Made by a program: the position numbers and the translations under genes. This document shows, piece after piece, positions 1 to 12,459 of a DNA stretch of 64,000 nucleotides (the first letter of the stretch is position 1; every line of letters starts with the position of its first letter). Where the stretch lies: contig NW_004955404.1 of the NCBI RefSeq assembly GCF_000276665.1, positions 34,496,160 through 34,560,159 of the forward strand, written 5' to 3'. The notes beneath the pieces were generated by a model. It worked only from the letters and a program-made list of their open reading frames with translations. It made no database searches and was not told the DNA's origin. This DNA is from Chinchilla lanigera. Lineage: Eukaryota > Chordata > Mammalia > Rodentia > Chinchillidae.

Positions 1-981
1 GTTGAGACAATTCCAACTCAGCCAAGAGCAAGACTTAGAATCCAGTCCTTTACTCCTATCATGCCAGGGATGTTTTGCTGCCTACAGTCATAAGCGAAGA
101 TGTGATTCCTTTGGGTAGCTTGTTAGTCCCTGCAGCTGAGGACACCTTTACTGTTTATCCCACATACAGGTATCAGATCCAGGTATGAAAAAGACCGCAC
201 TGCCGTGGTTGGTTCTAACCACCTCATTTTGTTGCCTGTGTATTTTGATCTTGGATGCGGCGAACGCTGGGTCCCTAACACAGCTACTCTTCTGTCTTCC
301 TGACTTTGCCTCTGTAAATCCTGCTCCAACAGGTCTGGCCACTTACTCTTTTTTATGCTTTAAAATTTTTCAATTCAGATGAATTTAAAAGCAAATTCTT
401 TATATTGTCTAAGAAAATACCAATTCATATGTGAATTTTTTTGTAGAATAGAAAAGTATGTAAACCTTCTTAATTCCTTTTGTAAAATAGGGCTTTCTAG
501 CTTTCTTCTTCTCGTTATTCCCCAAAGGACATTTCCACTGCCTCCCCCCGCTCAGTGTGGCAACTCACTTATCAAACTCCTACACCTCCTTTTCATAAAT
601 CACCTACTCACTCAAAGGTCACATTTCCCAAGAAGGCTCCTTGTCTCTAGAACAGGATTTTTTTTCATTTTCTCGTCTATGCGATAGATCCCTTTTGTAT
701 CCTACTCCTCTTCCACTGGCAATTTAATGCTGTTCTCAGACCTCTCACTAACCCTTTTGACATAATGTACTAGTTTAATATGTGAATGTTACACGCATGA
801 TATTCATTAATATCTTCTCACATCCTGGACTTCAGAGGCCAAATAGAAATAATACATTAAGAAATTTGATCTAACCATAAAGAAGTTTGAATTCAGAGAA
901 AATGGCAATATTAATCAAACCGAACAAAATGCAAAAATCCATAGATTTTGAAACTTTCATTTGAGATATAAAGTGCTTTCT
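1..981. other. unassigned AT-rich sequence
   Basis: I recognise no gene or repeat family here. Short open frames (for example 185-382 and 379-687, plus strand) have no start context, splice signals or residue pattern suggesting a protein. Plain intergenic or intronic DNA is the simplest reading. Confidence 0.5.
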
Positions 982-1003
982 AAGATTTTCTTTCTCTCTC
1001 TCT

Positions 1004-1160
1004 TTTTTTTTTTTTTTTGTTTTTGAGACAAGGTCTCTCTATGAAGTTCAGGCTGGACTTGAGCTCACTTTGTAGCCCAGACTGGTCTCAAATTCACAAT
1101 GATCCTCCTGCTTCAGCCTCCTGAGTGCTAGGATTACAGGCGTGCACCACCACACCCAGC
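1004..1160 (-). repeat. B1 SINE with internal duplication
   Basis: 7SL-RNA-derived B1 SINE read on the minus strand: a T-run at its left, then 'gagacaaggtctctct', the duplicated 'ctggacttgagctcact / ctggtctcaaattcac' segment typical of duplicated B1, and the A/B-box end 'ggattacaggcgtgcacc'. It is flanked by an 11-bp direct repeat AAGATTTTCTT at 982-992 and 1161-1171, the signature of L1-driven insertion. A C/T-rich tract lies between the left TSD and the poly-T. No coding potential is expected. Confidence 0.93.
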
Positions 1161-1171
1161 AAGATTTTCTT

Positions 1172-3207
1172 AAAGTTGTCAACAAGTGCTAAGCATCAGA
1201 ATCTGAAGCTTCAGATGACTGGGTATAATACAGGGAACGCTTTGTCTTTTGCCTGGCTGGGATGTATGTTTTGTGTCTGTGGCAAGTTATCAGATAACTG
1301 CTCTTGGAGTCATTTCTAAGCCTTCAACAAAGAATTCAATTAGGTAAAACTGCCCAGAGAAAGAAATCCCAATATATTTTTAAACGACCTTTCTACTTGA
1401 TAACTAAAAACTATTTATAAGCCCAGTCTAAATCCCATCCCTTCTACCTCTTGAATACCAAAACTGAGCCAATAAACTTAAATAAACTAAACTAGATAAA
1501 TAAATAATAGATAAAAGAAAGGCACATGGTGAGTCAGTCATAACCTGCATGTTTGAGTTCTAGGATATAATACAAGATGAGTAAAAGAGAAAAGCCAAAG
1601 GTACAGCCTTATCACTAATGGCCCCTCTGTACCTTCATGGCCATCCCCCAGTGGAAAGTCGTGCAAATAGGTTGACTTTGGAAGTGCTCTAATTCTTTGG
1701 GCAATCACCCATCAGAGTGTTCTGTTTCACCAGTGATACAATCGCAACCTGTTACACGAGACAGAGCTTGCTCTTTTCCCAAAGCTTGGGGCAAATCTTT
1801 CTGCCCACAGAAAATAATTTATCAGTTCACCTTCCACTTACCAGAAGTAACTGCCTTGGAGTCCCTGTGCCCAGAGCCTCCTTGTGTGGTTCCAAATCCA
1901 GTGCGTCTGCCCATGTGTCCTGTGTACACTGGCTGAGCTCTCCCTTCTGCCAACACACATATTAATATTTCTAGCTCTTTTGAAGCTGTGATGGTGAGAT
2001 TTGAGATACCCTTTTTGTGACACCCATTCTATCAAGAGAGGTATGTGGAGCACGTATGTTTTCAGAAAATATAATTTATCATCTGGATTATTCATAAGGT
2101 ACAATATGAGCATATAGCACATGAAAATAAGTAAACCAATAAAAGCTACACTATGGGGGCTTATATATGCAATGTTATAATTGTTAATAGCAAGCAGAAT
2201 CCACATAATTGTCCTGAGAAGAAACACTTTAGGCTTATACTCAAAACTATGGATTATCAGAGACTCCTCTCTTTGCATTGAAGTTAATGGAGCTAAACAT
2301 TGAGACCTCTAGATAAACTCTTGTGCAAAGCAGTGGTTGACTGTGTGCACATGGCTCACAGGAGAGGAGTTAAGGGTGGGCACCATGAGAAAAGACTCAA
2401 GCCTGCTCCTTGATAACAAGGGTACTAGGCAAGAAGGAATGAACGCTGAGTGGCTGTGTCCAAGAAAAACTGTGTGAAACAGCGTTAAACAAAGAAGACT
2501 GTAGTTCAGATTATTCTAACAGTGGAGACGGATTGAAATCAACTCTACTGAAAGAGAAAGTGGGAGAGGTTTTAAGTGCTTGTGTGACTTAAAGAAGAAG
2601 TAGAAAAGTAGAAAAGTGCTGGAGGACAGTAGAGGGAGAGTTCAGCTGGCGGGGGTTGGGGGGGTATTTGCAGAACTGGGCTCGTACCCTCTGACAAGGC
2701 AGCTAGGAGACTGGGATCCTACCCAGGTCTTGATGATTACATTTCAAAGCTCTTAGGTCATTAGGAAAAGCATTCAATGATTAGAAAACTGGTCAGTAAA
2801 ATTTACATCTCTAAGGGGCAGGCAAAGAATTTTAGATTCAAAAGTAACTGCCCAAATAAGCATGGAAAGAAAAGGAAAGTTAGGAAGAAATCTTCCTAAG
2901 CATTAGTCAAGCTGAAGGGAAAGTTATGGCCATCTTGGTCAGGTGTCACGGTCTGACTGCACTCTGTCCAGAGCTTTCATTTGGGATATCACCTACTTTC
3001 TTCCGCTCTTCTCCACATCAAGTCTTCTACTTAAGATGCCTTTTTCACTTGAACGTCTGCATCTGGTTTCTCTTGTGGTTAAGTTCAATATCCTTATAGC
3101 ATAGTGGAAAACAAACATTCCAGAGCACACATCAGAAGAAGCACTCGCAGACTGTAGAGCTTATTTTGATGAAATAAGCATCTCAAGTCCATAATGTTAC
3201 TTCAATC
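1172..3207. other. unassigned sequence
   Basis: About 2 kb without a recognisable gene or repeat. The minus-strand open frame 1838-2278 (146 codons) has a hydrophobic middle but no residue pattern I recognise and looks like chance. A short G-run sits near 2648-2666. Confidence 0.45.
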
Positions 3208-3365
3208 TTTTTTCCCTAGTACCAGGAATCGACTTCAAACTGAGCTTTAAGACCAGCACTTTTTTATTTTTTATTTTGAGACAAGGCTTGAATGCACTCA
3301 AGATCCTCTTGCCTTAGCCTCCCACAGTGTTTGAATTATAGGTGTGTCCTGCCACACCCAGTTTG
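3208..3365 (-). repeat. B1-dID-like composite SINE, degraded
   Basis: Antisense composite. An ID-like half ('ctagtaccaggaatcgac...', about 3215-3255) is followed by a B1-like half that starts 'tattttgagacaaggc' and ends 'tgtcctgccacaccca'. ID plus B1 in one unit is the B1-dID arrangement known from several non-murid rodents. The many substitutions mark it as old. Confidence 0.7.
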
Positions 3366-3515
3366 TTTTTGCCGCGTTTTAATGTTACAGTCACTAACTC
3401 ACCCTAGATTCAAGAGGTGTGTTATATACTTTACCTTTCAATAGGAAGACTAGCAAACAATCCATGGTAATCTTTAATCTACCACCACTGTGTATATGGA
3501 GCAACATAACTATAC

Positions 3516-3620
3516 TTTTTTTTTTTTTTTTTTTTGGTTTTTCTCCGGTACCGGGAACCGAACTCACGACCTTGCGCTTGCCAGGCAGGCGCTTTGCCGC
3601 TGAGCTAAATCCCCAGCCCC
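3516..3620 (-). repeat. ID-type SINE, young copy
   Basis: tRNA-derived ID SINE on the minus strand: poly-T, GGTTTTTCTCCGGTACCGGG, then the tRNA-like body down to 'ccccagcccc'. Flanked by a perfect direct repeat AACATAACTATAC(TT) at 3503-3517 and 3621-3635. The near-consensus body and exact TSD indicate a fairly recent insertion. Confidence 0.95.
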
Positions 3621-3734
3621 AACATAACTATACTTGAATGATTGGATAGATAATGTAAGGTGGTGAGACTTCATACAGGTATAAAGTTAGGTAAAAAAAG
3701 TGTAACTAAAAGTGAAATCCGCTTCAGAGGTGAC

Positions 3735-3860
3735 AGATAAAACAAATGCTGAATGAGGAATTGATTGACCTGAATCCTACTTTGGGTTTGTTACAAATTA
3801 GCCGTCTGACCTTAGATAAACCAGTTCATCTTGAAGGTTCCTTCTCAGTCTAAAATTCAG
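3735..3860 (+). repeat. MIR SINE relic
   Basis: The core resembles the MIR element: 'tagccgtctgacctta' stands where MIR has its conserved 'ctgtgtgaccttgggcaag', followed by a decayed 'cctcagtttcc'-like segment. Old mammalian-wide SINE; boundaries are approximate. Confidence 0.55.
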
Positions 3861-5466
3861 TTATTCCGATTACCAGGGTTGCCTTAATCTGTATTATTCA
3901 GGATGCACTGTGTGCACATATAAAAGGGCCAGTAACCATGCTCATTATACCTTTGATCATGGTGATTTAAGTACTGGAAACCCTAGGAAGTAAGACACTG
4001 TATCATGGGTAGATGTGGCTTTGTAAATAGCAACAGAAAATGCATTTCTTCTTAGTGTTCCAGATGAGTGTTCTCAGTGTGTGCCTGCCCCTCTGTACAG
4101 TGGGGAGGTTTCCCTTTGGTTTTTGACTCTAGCGGGCTCTCAGGTAGAGCATTCTCACCTTTGCAGAAGTAGGAGTCATCTCATTGATTGTCTTGAGTAA
4201 AAGGAAATGGCTCATGCATCTTTTCTACATTATAACAAATGTCCTCTTGCATTATAATTGAATGGTGATTGTTGTGTTCAATCAATGGGAAAGGTTAAAG
4301 GAGCTCCTCTGCCAGCATTTTTAATGGAGAAGTCGATTAAGATTCAGTTTAATCATTCTGGCTGCTTCAGAATTAAAGCAACAAAGACCATCAATGGCAC
4401 TATAATTACTAGTCTTTCTGTAAGTTTACACTGCTATTTATGCAGCTATAAATTTTATTATAATGCACAATGCATCTAGGTTAACTCGCTTTATTTGCAA
4501 TGTAAAATATTTGCTTTAATTGTTTGAAGAAAAGAAATTGTTCTGATAAAGTATATATAATTCAGTCCAATAATTTTTTTAAAAGCCTGAGAGTCTAAGT
4601 AAATCAGTATGATACTCTGTGTTAAATAGTTTAAAGTCATGGCCTTAACCTTGGGACACTTGAGACATATTTCAGTTTATTGAACATGGAGACTAACATC
4701 TCTCCCAGGTGACTTTAAAGGGTCAAATGTATTATTCTAATCCCTGTTCCAAACAGAGAAAAGGTCATTATACAGTACCTATTGCATGTTGTAAAGAATG
4801 AAAAATTCACACTGGGGGCGTGGGTGCAAATCTATTTTAGACTTGGCCTTTAAAATGTTTTTTAAATTGAATGATTAAGTGGTGATGAACCAGAAAAAAT
4901 ACCTTGAAATTGATCCCATTTATTAATTAGTTTGCACATGTAAAGGTCTTTCTATAAATAGTCAGAAGACTAGAGAAAATTGTTCTTCTTGAATGGAGGA
5001 ATGACTTTCAAATTAACCTTTTTTTCGCTATAGGAATAATGCTTATAAGTGCACTTATTACCATCCAATACTTTGCTTCATTCAATGTACGGAGAGAGAC
5101 CTGTGCAGGAGACTGTGTCTTAAAAGTTTATATTTGGCCCACATTAACCAACCCACTGTAGGAAATAGTTCTAGAGACAGTAATCAATTGAAGAAATGTA
5201 TAGAATTTTTACCATTTTCTTGAAAAATCTGACTTGCTGTGATCATGGTAAAAAACAATGTGATCATTTTGAAAAGCAATCACATGCAGAATAAAACTAA
5301 AGAGTCTAAAGAACAAAAAGGCTAAATTTGTGAAGCTGAGGAATATCATTTACTATTTAATTCATATTGGAGTAAAGAACCTATTGAAAGAAAAAGGCAG
5401 AGAAAGGGAGATGAGCTGCATAATTCTCTAAGGAAAAAAATTCAAATTTCATTTACTTAGATCCTC
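3861..5466. other. unassigned AT-rich sequence
   Basis: No repeat family or gene recognised. The plus-strand open frame 4258-4479 is short and featureless. Confidence 0.45.
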
Positions 5467-5480
5467 TAGAATTTATTTTC

Positions 5481-5593
5481 GTTTTTTTTTTTTTTTTTTT
5501 TTTTCTTTTTTCTTCTCCAGTACCAGAACCAAACTCACGACCTTGCGCTTGCCAGGCAGGCCCTTTTTGCCGCTGAGCTAAATCTCCAGCCCC
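5481..5593 (-). repeat. ID-type SINE
   Basis: Minus-strand ID SINE with a long T tract interrupted by C ('cttttttcttctcc') and then the body through 'ctccagcccc'. Flanked by a perfect 14-bp TSD TAGAATTTATTTTC at 5467-5480 and 5594-5607. The body differs from the younger copies at several sites, including AGTACCAGAACC. Confidence 0.95.
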
Positions 5594-5614
5594 TAGAATT
5601 TATTTTCTAACAAA

Positions 5615-5702
5615 AGGCAAAAGAAAAGAAGAGAAAGGAGGAGGAGGAAGAGTAGGAGGATGAAGAGCAGCAGGAGGAAGAGCAAGAGGAGGGGAAGAAG
5701 AT
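5615..5702 (+). repeat. purine-rich (GA/GGA) low-complexity tract
   Basis: An almost pure purine strand built from GAGGAGGAAGAG-like units. It abuts the right TSD of the ID SINE. It could form triplex DNA in principle; no function is implied. Confidence 0.85.
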
Positions 5703-6039
5703 GTAATACAGCACCTTCACTTTTATCACTTCAGAGGTGAACAGGCTGAGATCCTAGGGACACACTCATTGTGTCAAAGTTACAGATCTGACTGGTGCGG
5801 AAAGTAGGTCACTTTTGCTTCTCTACATTATCATACTTGTCAGGAAAAAACTACATATGTTCCAAATTCTAAACCTGCATCTATTTTGCCCTAAGATATG
5901 TCCAATCATTAGTCTTTGTAAAAGACAAATAATATCCACTTTCAATTTCTTTCCAGAAATCATAAGAAGGTCTTTTCTGTAGACCTTCTGTGTGCTAACA
6001 AGTGCAGCAGGTGTTCTAAAAACATGGAACATTTTCATC

Positions 6040-6165
6040 TTAATATCCCTATCCGGTAGGTTTGATTGACTCAGTTTTAATATGAAAACAGATTGAGAGT
6101 GATACAACCCTTGCCCAAGTTCAGGAATTCCACAGTTGCAAAGCCAGGGTTTTCATGACAATGTA
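6040..6165 (-). repeat. MIR SINE relic
   Basis: Reads as antisense MIR: a decayed 'gaggaaactgaggc'-like segment, then 'cccttgcccaagttca', which matches the conserved antisense MIR core 'acttgcccaaggtcac', and an 'aaagccagggtt' end. Approximate limits. Confidence 0.6.
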
Positions 6166-6189
6166 GTGTGTCCTTGGTAGCAGTGGTTG

Positions 6190-7942
6190 CAATGTCTTCA
6201 AGTTCAGATAATAAAGTATTCATACTACACCTTTGATTGTCAGAGAAATCCATACCAATTGATTTTTTTTGTAAAATTATGCATGCATTTTTATAAGTTT
6301 TTCCCTATCATTTGTGAACATACAATGCATTTCAATTTCACTAATAAAATGCTGTGTTTTTTTCTGTTGAAATTATGAAAATTGAATTCCATTGTAAAGT
6401 ATATCAAGGTAGATAATTAGAATCACAGAAAAGCTCTTATAATAACAGGCTTTTTGGAAGCATATAAATATTTTTCTATTGTATCCAAATAGTTTATTTC
6501 CAATATATAAATGACATTACAAATGACCAAAATTTCTACTCAAATACTCTAGGAATTACATAGTATCTTGTAAATAATCTTGACAATCCAGTGGATTTGG
6601 TTAATTCAGTTTAAAAATAAGTCTATATGTACAATACTCATGAAAACCAAAAATGTTGAAAAATGACAATATTTTACTTATGACAACAAAAAGCAATAAG
6701 TTATTGGGTCTGTGCTATTTCAGGTTTCCACCCTACATAAAATTCAGAAACTTGTGTTTTAAATCTGTGAAGCTGGCTTGTTACTTGTTTAAAAAGTAAT
6801 ATATTCGTTTGTAACAAAACATAAGCCTATTAATAGTGACAATTTCACAGACATTCTCTCAATTAGGACATTCTGGTTAATAGGTACAGAAAAAATGTAT
6901 ATATTTCTTCCGACGTGTAGTTTTTTTTATAAAGGCCTATTTTTTTCATACACTTGTGGAAAGGAGGATAAAATTCCAAGAGGGATAAATTCCCTATTGT
7001 CATTTATTGAACAGTTGTCATTTTCATTGTGTTGGGTCAATTATTTCTGAGCTATTATAAGATACTTTCAGTTCCAACACGGATCTTAGGCACATTCCAA
7101 AAAATATTGCAGGCAGAAAATTATGTTGCTTTTCAGCATCAGATACCACTGCTGTAACAAACTTCAATAAAGTGTCATAACATAATAATATTTACTTGTT
7201 TTGTATGAATATCATTTCAAAATAATACTCCTCCAAGATATGTAGTAACATCAACCTCAGCCAGATACCCGCAGGCTCAACTCAGGGCATTTCATAATTG
7301 GAAATAATCAAGATCAGCAGACATCTAAGGCAACCAGTTAACAACAGCCAAACTGTGCTTGATGTAAATATTCTCCACAGTTATTTAGGATACTGACAAG
7401 GACATTTACAAAATACTTGGTATTTACTGGACTTTGGCTCCCATATTAAGATACTGGACATTCTCCCTCCAGGGGCAGGATATCAAGTATTAAGGAATGA
7501 GGAAACCAGGTCTATATTTATAACAATAATTCTATTAGAATCATAAGCATTAGTTTATTAAGAAAGATTTACCCAAGTCAGAGGGACAGTTTGTGAAGTT
7601 GCTATTTGACACTCCCAGAGAAAGTGAGAGTTGGAAAGCTAGAGCTGAAGATCAGAAAAACATCTGAGGAGCTGGAAAGGGAGGGTGCAGAGAGACCAGA
7701 AAGAAGCTGGCAACCAACTGGATAATAGGGGTGAGGAAGAGGTACATGGTTCTAAGTGTTCTCACGGACAAGTGGGTTGAATGATCATTTCCCTTCAATG
7801 AATAGTGAAGGTGCACTTTATTATTTCTGCCTTTATTCCTAATATTATTTGAATGTAACAGGTATATTCAGACAAATTCTCCATTTTCATGAAGATAGAT
7901 ATTACCTTTTGTCAGTTAGATATAGGAAAATAATAAACAGTA
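6190..7942. other. unassigned AT-rich sequence
   Basis: About 1.75 kb with no gene or family I can name. Compositionally uniform and AT-rich. Confidence 0.45.
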
Positions 7943-7946
7943 TTAT

Positions 7947-8492
7947 TGTTACAGGCAGCTGACTTAGATAGAAATATTATAGGCAGTCAGAGAGGGCCAG
8001 GCCCTTGAAGGAGGCAACATCAAAGCCAAGATAAGATACCTGTGGGCCAGACCTCAAGACATAGGACTAGACAAACATACCCTCTTACCTCCAAGGGATG
8101 GACATCAGGGATCTATAAGATTCCCTGACCAACCCCTCACAGGAAAAGCCCCTGCTCTGTATTCATGCCCATTTGCTATGAGATTGCTTCCCCATTTGAT
8201 CCCAATTTAATTAATTTTACCTAAACAATTATTATTGGATGCCATTTTCCCTTACCTTGGACCCACCTCACCTCATGGTTTTGCTCTATAAAAGTTCCTA
8301 AAAAAGACAGGATCGGGGGTAACCCACTTGGGCCCCCTCTTCTGTCCCTCTCTTGGGCAGAGGCTTTCTTTCCCTCAATAGATATATTTTGCTCTTAACC
8401 TCCATCGTTCCTAAAATTCATTCTTCAATTTTAGAGAACACAAACTCGTCCCATACAAGATTCAGGTTGGGAATTTTTATTTTCCTGTATCA
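7947..8492 (+). mobile_element. solo LTR of a class I endogenous retrovirus type
   Basis: A 546-bp unit with LTR structure. Its ends are an imperfect inverted pair, TGTTACAGG at the left and CCTGTATCA at the right. It is bounded on both sides by the 4-bp direct repeat TTAT (7943-7946 and 8493-8496), the duplication size usual for gammaretrovirus-like elements. Inside, a TATA box (TATAAAAG, 8287-8294) is followed about 85 bp downstream by a pyrimidine-rich stretch and a weak polyadenylation-like AATAGA (8377-8382), giving a U3-R-U5 order on the plus strand. No internal region or second LTR flanks it, so it is a solo LTR left by LTR-LTR recombination. I cannot assign a named family. Confidence 0.8.
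8287..8294 (+). promoter_or_regulatory. TATA box of the solo LTR
   Basis: TATAAAAG sits in the expected U3/R position of the LTR at 7947-8492. It is the only canonical core-promoter motif I would point to in this region. Activity is not shown by sequence. Confidence 0.6.
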
Positions 8493-9158
8493 TTATGAAA
8501 AATAATTGTCTCAGAAAGTTTGTCCTTTTAAGTTGATCTAATAGACTGCTTATGACTGGACTTTTAATTTCAACTCAATCTATCCAAGTAATAATAGCTA
8601 TACTATTGTCTTTGGAATATTGATACTGTTGTGTGCAACATATTTGAGATGGATCAAAGTCAAAGTAAATTGATAGATATTCAGTAAAACAAACATAGCA
8701 ACAAGTTAATAATGACAGAATGTGGGAAATACATACAGGCATGTTATGTTTTAAAATATTTATAATATTTACTAGGAAAACATATCACTCTACCATGCTT
8801 CCATTTGCTTTCCTCTGTTTCCAGACCTACTGCTTTCTGGGAATCAACAAACTTCCTTCCATCCCTTAGTGAGCAAGTGAGCTTGCTATAAATCATGAAA
8901 CCCCAGTCTGAGTTATTAGTCTCTAAGCAGTCATATTATTTTCCACAAATTACTCGGTGTTCTTTTAGATCTGTTTCTTCTAGAGAATGTTCTTTTCTCC
9001 CCCAGAGAAGGTTCAAATTGTGAAATTTTCAAACCAGAAATCCCCAGGTTTCACAGAGAATCCTGACAGTGTAAATCCAACACCAAGAAAGAGCAAAGAC
9101 AGCATGCAAAGACATGTAGCCTCCCTATGTGCTGAGAACTTATGCCTTCTGAAATATG

Positions 9159-9160
<2 letters not shown>

Positions 9161-9198
<38 letters not shown>
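9161..9198 (+). repeat. (CA)n microsatellite
   Basis: About 18 uninterrupted AC dinucleotides. The open frames that run through it are artefacts of the repeat. Confidence 0.98.
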
Positions 9199-9201
<3 letters not shown>

Positions 9202-9204
9202 TTG

Positions 9205-9555
9205 GTAGGTAGAACTCTAAGAAGCCTGCAGTGGCCCAGACACTTGTATAATCTCTTTCTGTTAAATGTACAATTGCAGAACCTGTGATTAAAGCCAACT
9301 AAAGGTCACTCCTTTGAGGAATACATATCATATGGGACTCTGTCTTATCACACCAAGCAGAGATGTTCTCATGCTGGCCTTGAGAAGTAAACTTCCCCGG
9401 TATGAGAGGATCTGTGAGGTGTCACCTGGCAGGGATTTCTGAGTAAGCACTAATAGCTGAGTGACCTATCAGGTTAATAACCCTTAGTTATTGCAGGCTG
9501 ATCAGGCCTGAAATCTCCCAAATGAGTGGACCATGGAAGTTTAAATAAATGAGAC
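9205..9555 (+). mobile_element. MLT1-like MaLR LTR, degraded
   Basis: Segments line up in order with the common MLT1 LTR pattern: 'agaacctgtgattaaa', 'gtcactcctttgagg', 'gactctgtcttatc', then 'tgctggccttgagaagtaaa', a hallmark phrase of this family, and 'ctgtgaggtgtcacctggcaggg'. An ancient non-autonomous ERVL-type LTR; limits are approximate. Confidence 0.6.
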
Positions 9556-10600
9556 AATTGAAATGCTTTTAGGGCTCCAGGAGGGTCCAACTCTCTTACA
9601 AAATTCAAGAGTCTTTGGATTAAGACAAAGACTTCCCTGGGTGGCCCCTGTTTATTTGGTTTTCAAACAAAGGCTGAGGATACTGAAGAAAATGCAGGAA
9701 TCTGGGCAGGACTTGGAGATCCCTCGAAGGACTGTTCCAGGTAATACTTTATCTTAATTTAGGACAACTATGTTTTCTCCAAGAAGGCCTTCACTGCAGG
9801 AGTGAGATGCCTGCAGCTACAGTCCCCTTTTAGTCATTTGAGGTTGGAGCCAGAAGTTCTTAGCTGTGGCCTTGTCTTGTCCTTTGAGTCCTCATGGCTT
9901 CACCCACCACTGCAGGCCTCAGAAGGGACCAGTGACTTACAAGTAAACATGGAAAGCCAGTTGGTTAATTTAAGTCCTGTTCAGAGCTGCTTCACAGTGG
10001 TCTCCATTAGTGACCCACTGATTGTCACTGCAATGAGGAATTCTTTCTTACAATGCAAGACACTGAGGTCTGCTAGCGATCAGGCAAGCTTGCACAAGTA
10101 CTCTGAGTTCCAAAATGGATTACAGCACAGCTAACAGCTTTATTGCTGCTGGTGAAAGACTGTCACCTGAAGTTCTGTCCACCTGTGACTACACTTTTCA
10201 TGTAGAACAACTGAGAGATTAAAAAACAGGTGCGGTTGTGAGCTGCTAGGTTTGTAGTAGTTTGTTATCCAGCAACTGAGAACTACTACAGATTTTGACA
10301 CATAACACATGCCAGGTATGATGTCACAAGGTATGATGTCATAGTCCATTATCTCATAAAACCTTTCTAACAATTTTGAGTTTTAGATCCTATCATAACA
10401 ACTATTTAGTGGGTAATAAACGACAAAAACAGAGGTTTAAACTGTTTAATTATGTCAACACAGCCCTATGTGGTGAAGCATTGATTCAAAGTCCAAGTAG
10501 GTTAGACCTAAAGGTGGAGGTCTACTCCACCTCACAGCATCTTCCCCAAATCCTTTCCTAATTATTGTATCAAAGTCATACTATCTTAGTGCAGGCCTAC
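9556..10600. other. unassigned sequence
   Basis: The plus-strand open frames 9563-9757 and 9802-10134 (110 codons) show no recognisable domain or composition bias. No repeat recognised. A short local duplication 'aggtatgatgtca' occurs twice near 10315-10340. Confidence 0.45.
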
Positions 10601-10775
10601 CCTACTGCAAAGTCCACTCGTGTATTTGCCTCCTACTTTTTCATTGTCCTCCATCCCCCAAAGTCTTTCACCATATCATGTAACCACATTGTCTTGAATC
10701 TGTGATGACTCCCAATTGCCTCTGGAGGAAAGACCAAACACATTGGCAGTCAAGTGTTCCAGGCATTTTGTAAAG
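10600..10775 (+). repeat. possible L2 LINE relic
   Basis: A segment reading 'gatgactcccaattgcctct..aaagaccaaac' resembles the L2 phrase in which a 'ggcttcccatt' motif is followed by 'aaagtccaaactcc'. Divergent, weak call. Confidence 0.35.
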
Positions 10776-12229
10776 GTGGCTACTGAGATTCAGCTGAAGG
10801 ATGTCTGGATGTGAGTTGAATGTTTACTGTGTTTGTCTCAGTGGGAGGAGGGTAAGTGGGGGCATCCTCAGTGAGAGTTGCCTCGTATCATTGTTTCTTC
10901 AGTTCTTAAGGGTGCAGCTGAGCTGTGCTGTTGTGTTCTATGCAGGGGTAAGATGGAGTAATACGTCTAAATGCTAACCGGCTTGTAAGTATAAGGAGAA
11001 GAGTGTGCCAGAATGGAAATCATATGGGCTGGGAATTCCCCTTCTGTTGACCACAGAAGGTATAGGCATAATCTATCAAGAACAGAATGCATGCCATACT
11101 TTGTTCATTAGCATTTAAAGAGGATGTTTGGCATCAGACAACAAATACAGTGCTTGCAAGATCTTGGCAGCAGAGAATTTTGTCAGTTAATGACAATCTG
11201 CAGCTTTTAAGAAAAAGACTAATGCCCAATGTTATGTTGAAACTGTTTCATTTTCACTAAGATGAAAAGAAAACCCTAGCTCTTCCAAATTCCTCACTTC
11301 TACCACCACAATCAAACAGTAAGAAAAAAGTGAATATTCTCTTTACAGCAGTGGGAAAAATTGCTTCAGAATCTCTAAAGAGCCATCAAATCACAATACC
11401 CTAGCAAACCAAACCTGTAAAAACAAAATGACCCAAATAGGCTAAATATATAGTAGAAGTAAAAGTCAGAGCTGATATAGCTTAGAGAAAATGAGGGAGA
11501 GACAAGTATCTTGTTGGCTGGATACAATTATATGATTTAATTTTGTTTTGGCCTTTGTTCACTATACTATTCATAGTGTTGATGTGTGCACATTTCAGAA
11601 ACCCAACAGTACTCTTCACACTATGATTTATATATGCTATAACACATATACACCTATTTTTTATTTTATTCAATGCTGCCACCTTCAAAATGGATATGAT
11701 ATTTGAAAATAAAAATTAGTTTATACATTTTGGTGGCTTAAAACACTGTTAATATGAAATTTAAAATGACATGATAATTTGTGTTATCATATATGTATAC
11801 GAAATTAAAACATATATACATTTGTTATTAAGTTATAACCAAACTAATGTGTGCTTGTGTGAGAAAGTTTTGTACATATATTTAAATATATAAAATCCAA
11901 TTTTAGTGCATGAGGTGAACCTGAAGCTCGTTTTTGCGGACACAAATTGATACAGACTTTTTGGAGAATAACAATTCTGCCATGAAAAACATCTTTGCCT
12001 TCTAATCCAATCATTCTTTCATTGTACAATCAGAAAAATGTGAAAAGACATAAATTTAAACACAAAATATATTCTATTAATGTTATTTATAATAAAAACA
12101 ATATAAGATAGTCCAAAATACTCCAAAAATACAGAGTAATAAATTATTTATATTACATCCACGTGATACAATATCATCAAGCTATTAATATAGTGTCTGC
12201 AAAGAGATATTCCATGGCTAAAATAATTA
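10776..12229. other. unassigned AT-rich sequence
   Basis: No gene or repeat family recognised over about 1.45 kb. Strongly AT-rich from 11480 on. Confidence 0.45.
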
Positions 12230-12345
12230 TAACTATTTATTCATATATTTATTTAACCAACTTAGTGCAGTTCTAATATGTAGCATTCATGGGCCTGGGT
12301 ACATGTATCAAAAATGCTTCCATCTGTCAGAGGAAGACCTATATA
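12230..12345 (-). repeat. L2 LINE 3'-end relic
   Basis: Antisense L2 3' terminus: 'tatttatttaaccaact..ctaatatgtagcattcatgggcctgggtac' fits the L2 antisense phrase for 'tatttattgagcacctactatgtgccaggcac'. Ancient. Confidence 0.5.
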
Positions 12346-12365
12346 TAAATATGTTATACTTTGTT

Positions 12366-12455
12366 GCTGTTGTTCCTTTGGTGCTGATGTTTGAACCCAG
12401 CACCTCACATTTGCAAGACCTGTGGTCTTGCACTAAGCTATACCTTCAGCCCTAA
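12366..12455 (-). repeat. ID-like SINE relic
   Basis: Antisense tRNA/ID-like body: 'ggtgctgatgtttgaaccc..cctcacatttgcaagacctg..ctaagctataccttcagccc' keeps the order of the ID consensus with many changes. Confidence 0.7.
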
Positions 12456-12459
12456 TAAA

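Noticed and set aside
1838..2278. 146-codon minus-strand open frame with hydrophobic segments
   Set aside because: No family resemblance, no splice or start context, AT-driven composition. Chance frame.
9161..9198. CRISPR-like or other structured array
   Set aside because: Simple dinucleotide repeat without spacers. No CRISPR array exists in this eukaryotic window.
9013..9208. Short proteins with repeated Cys-Val or Thr-His residues
   Set aside because: Translation of the (CA)n microsatellite in two strands.
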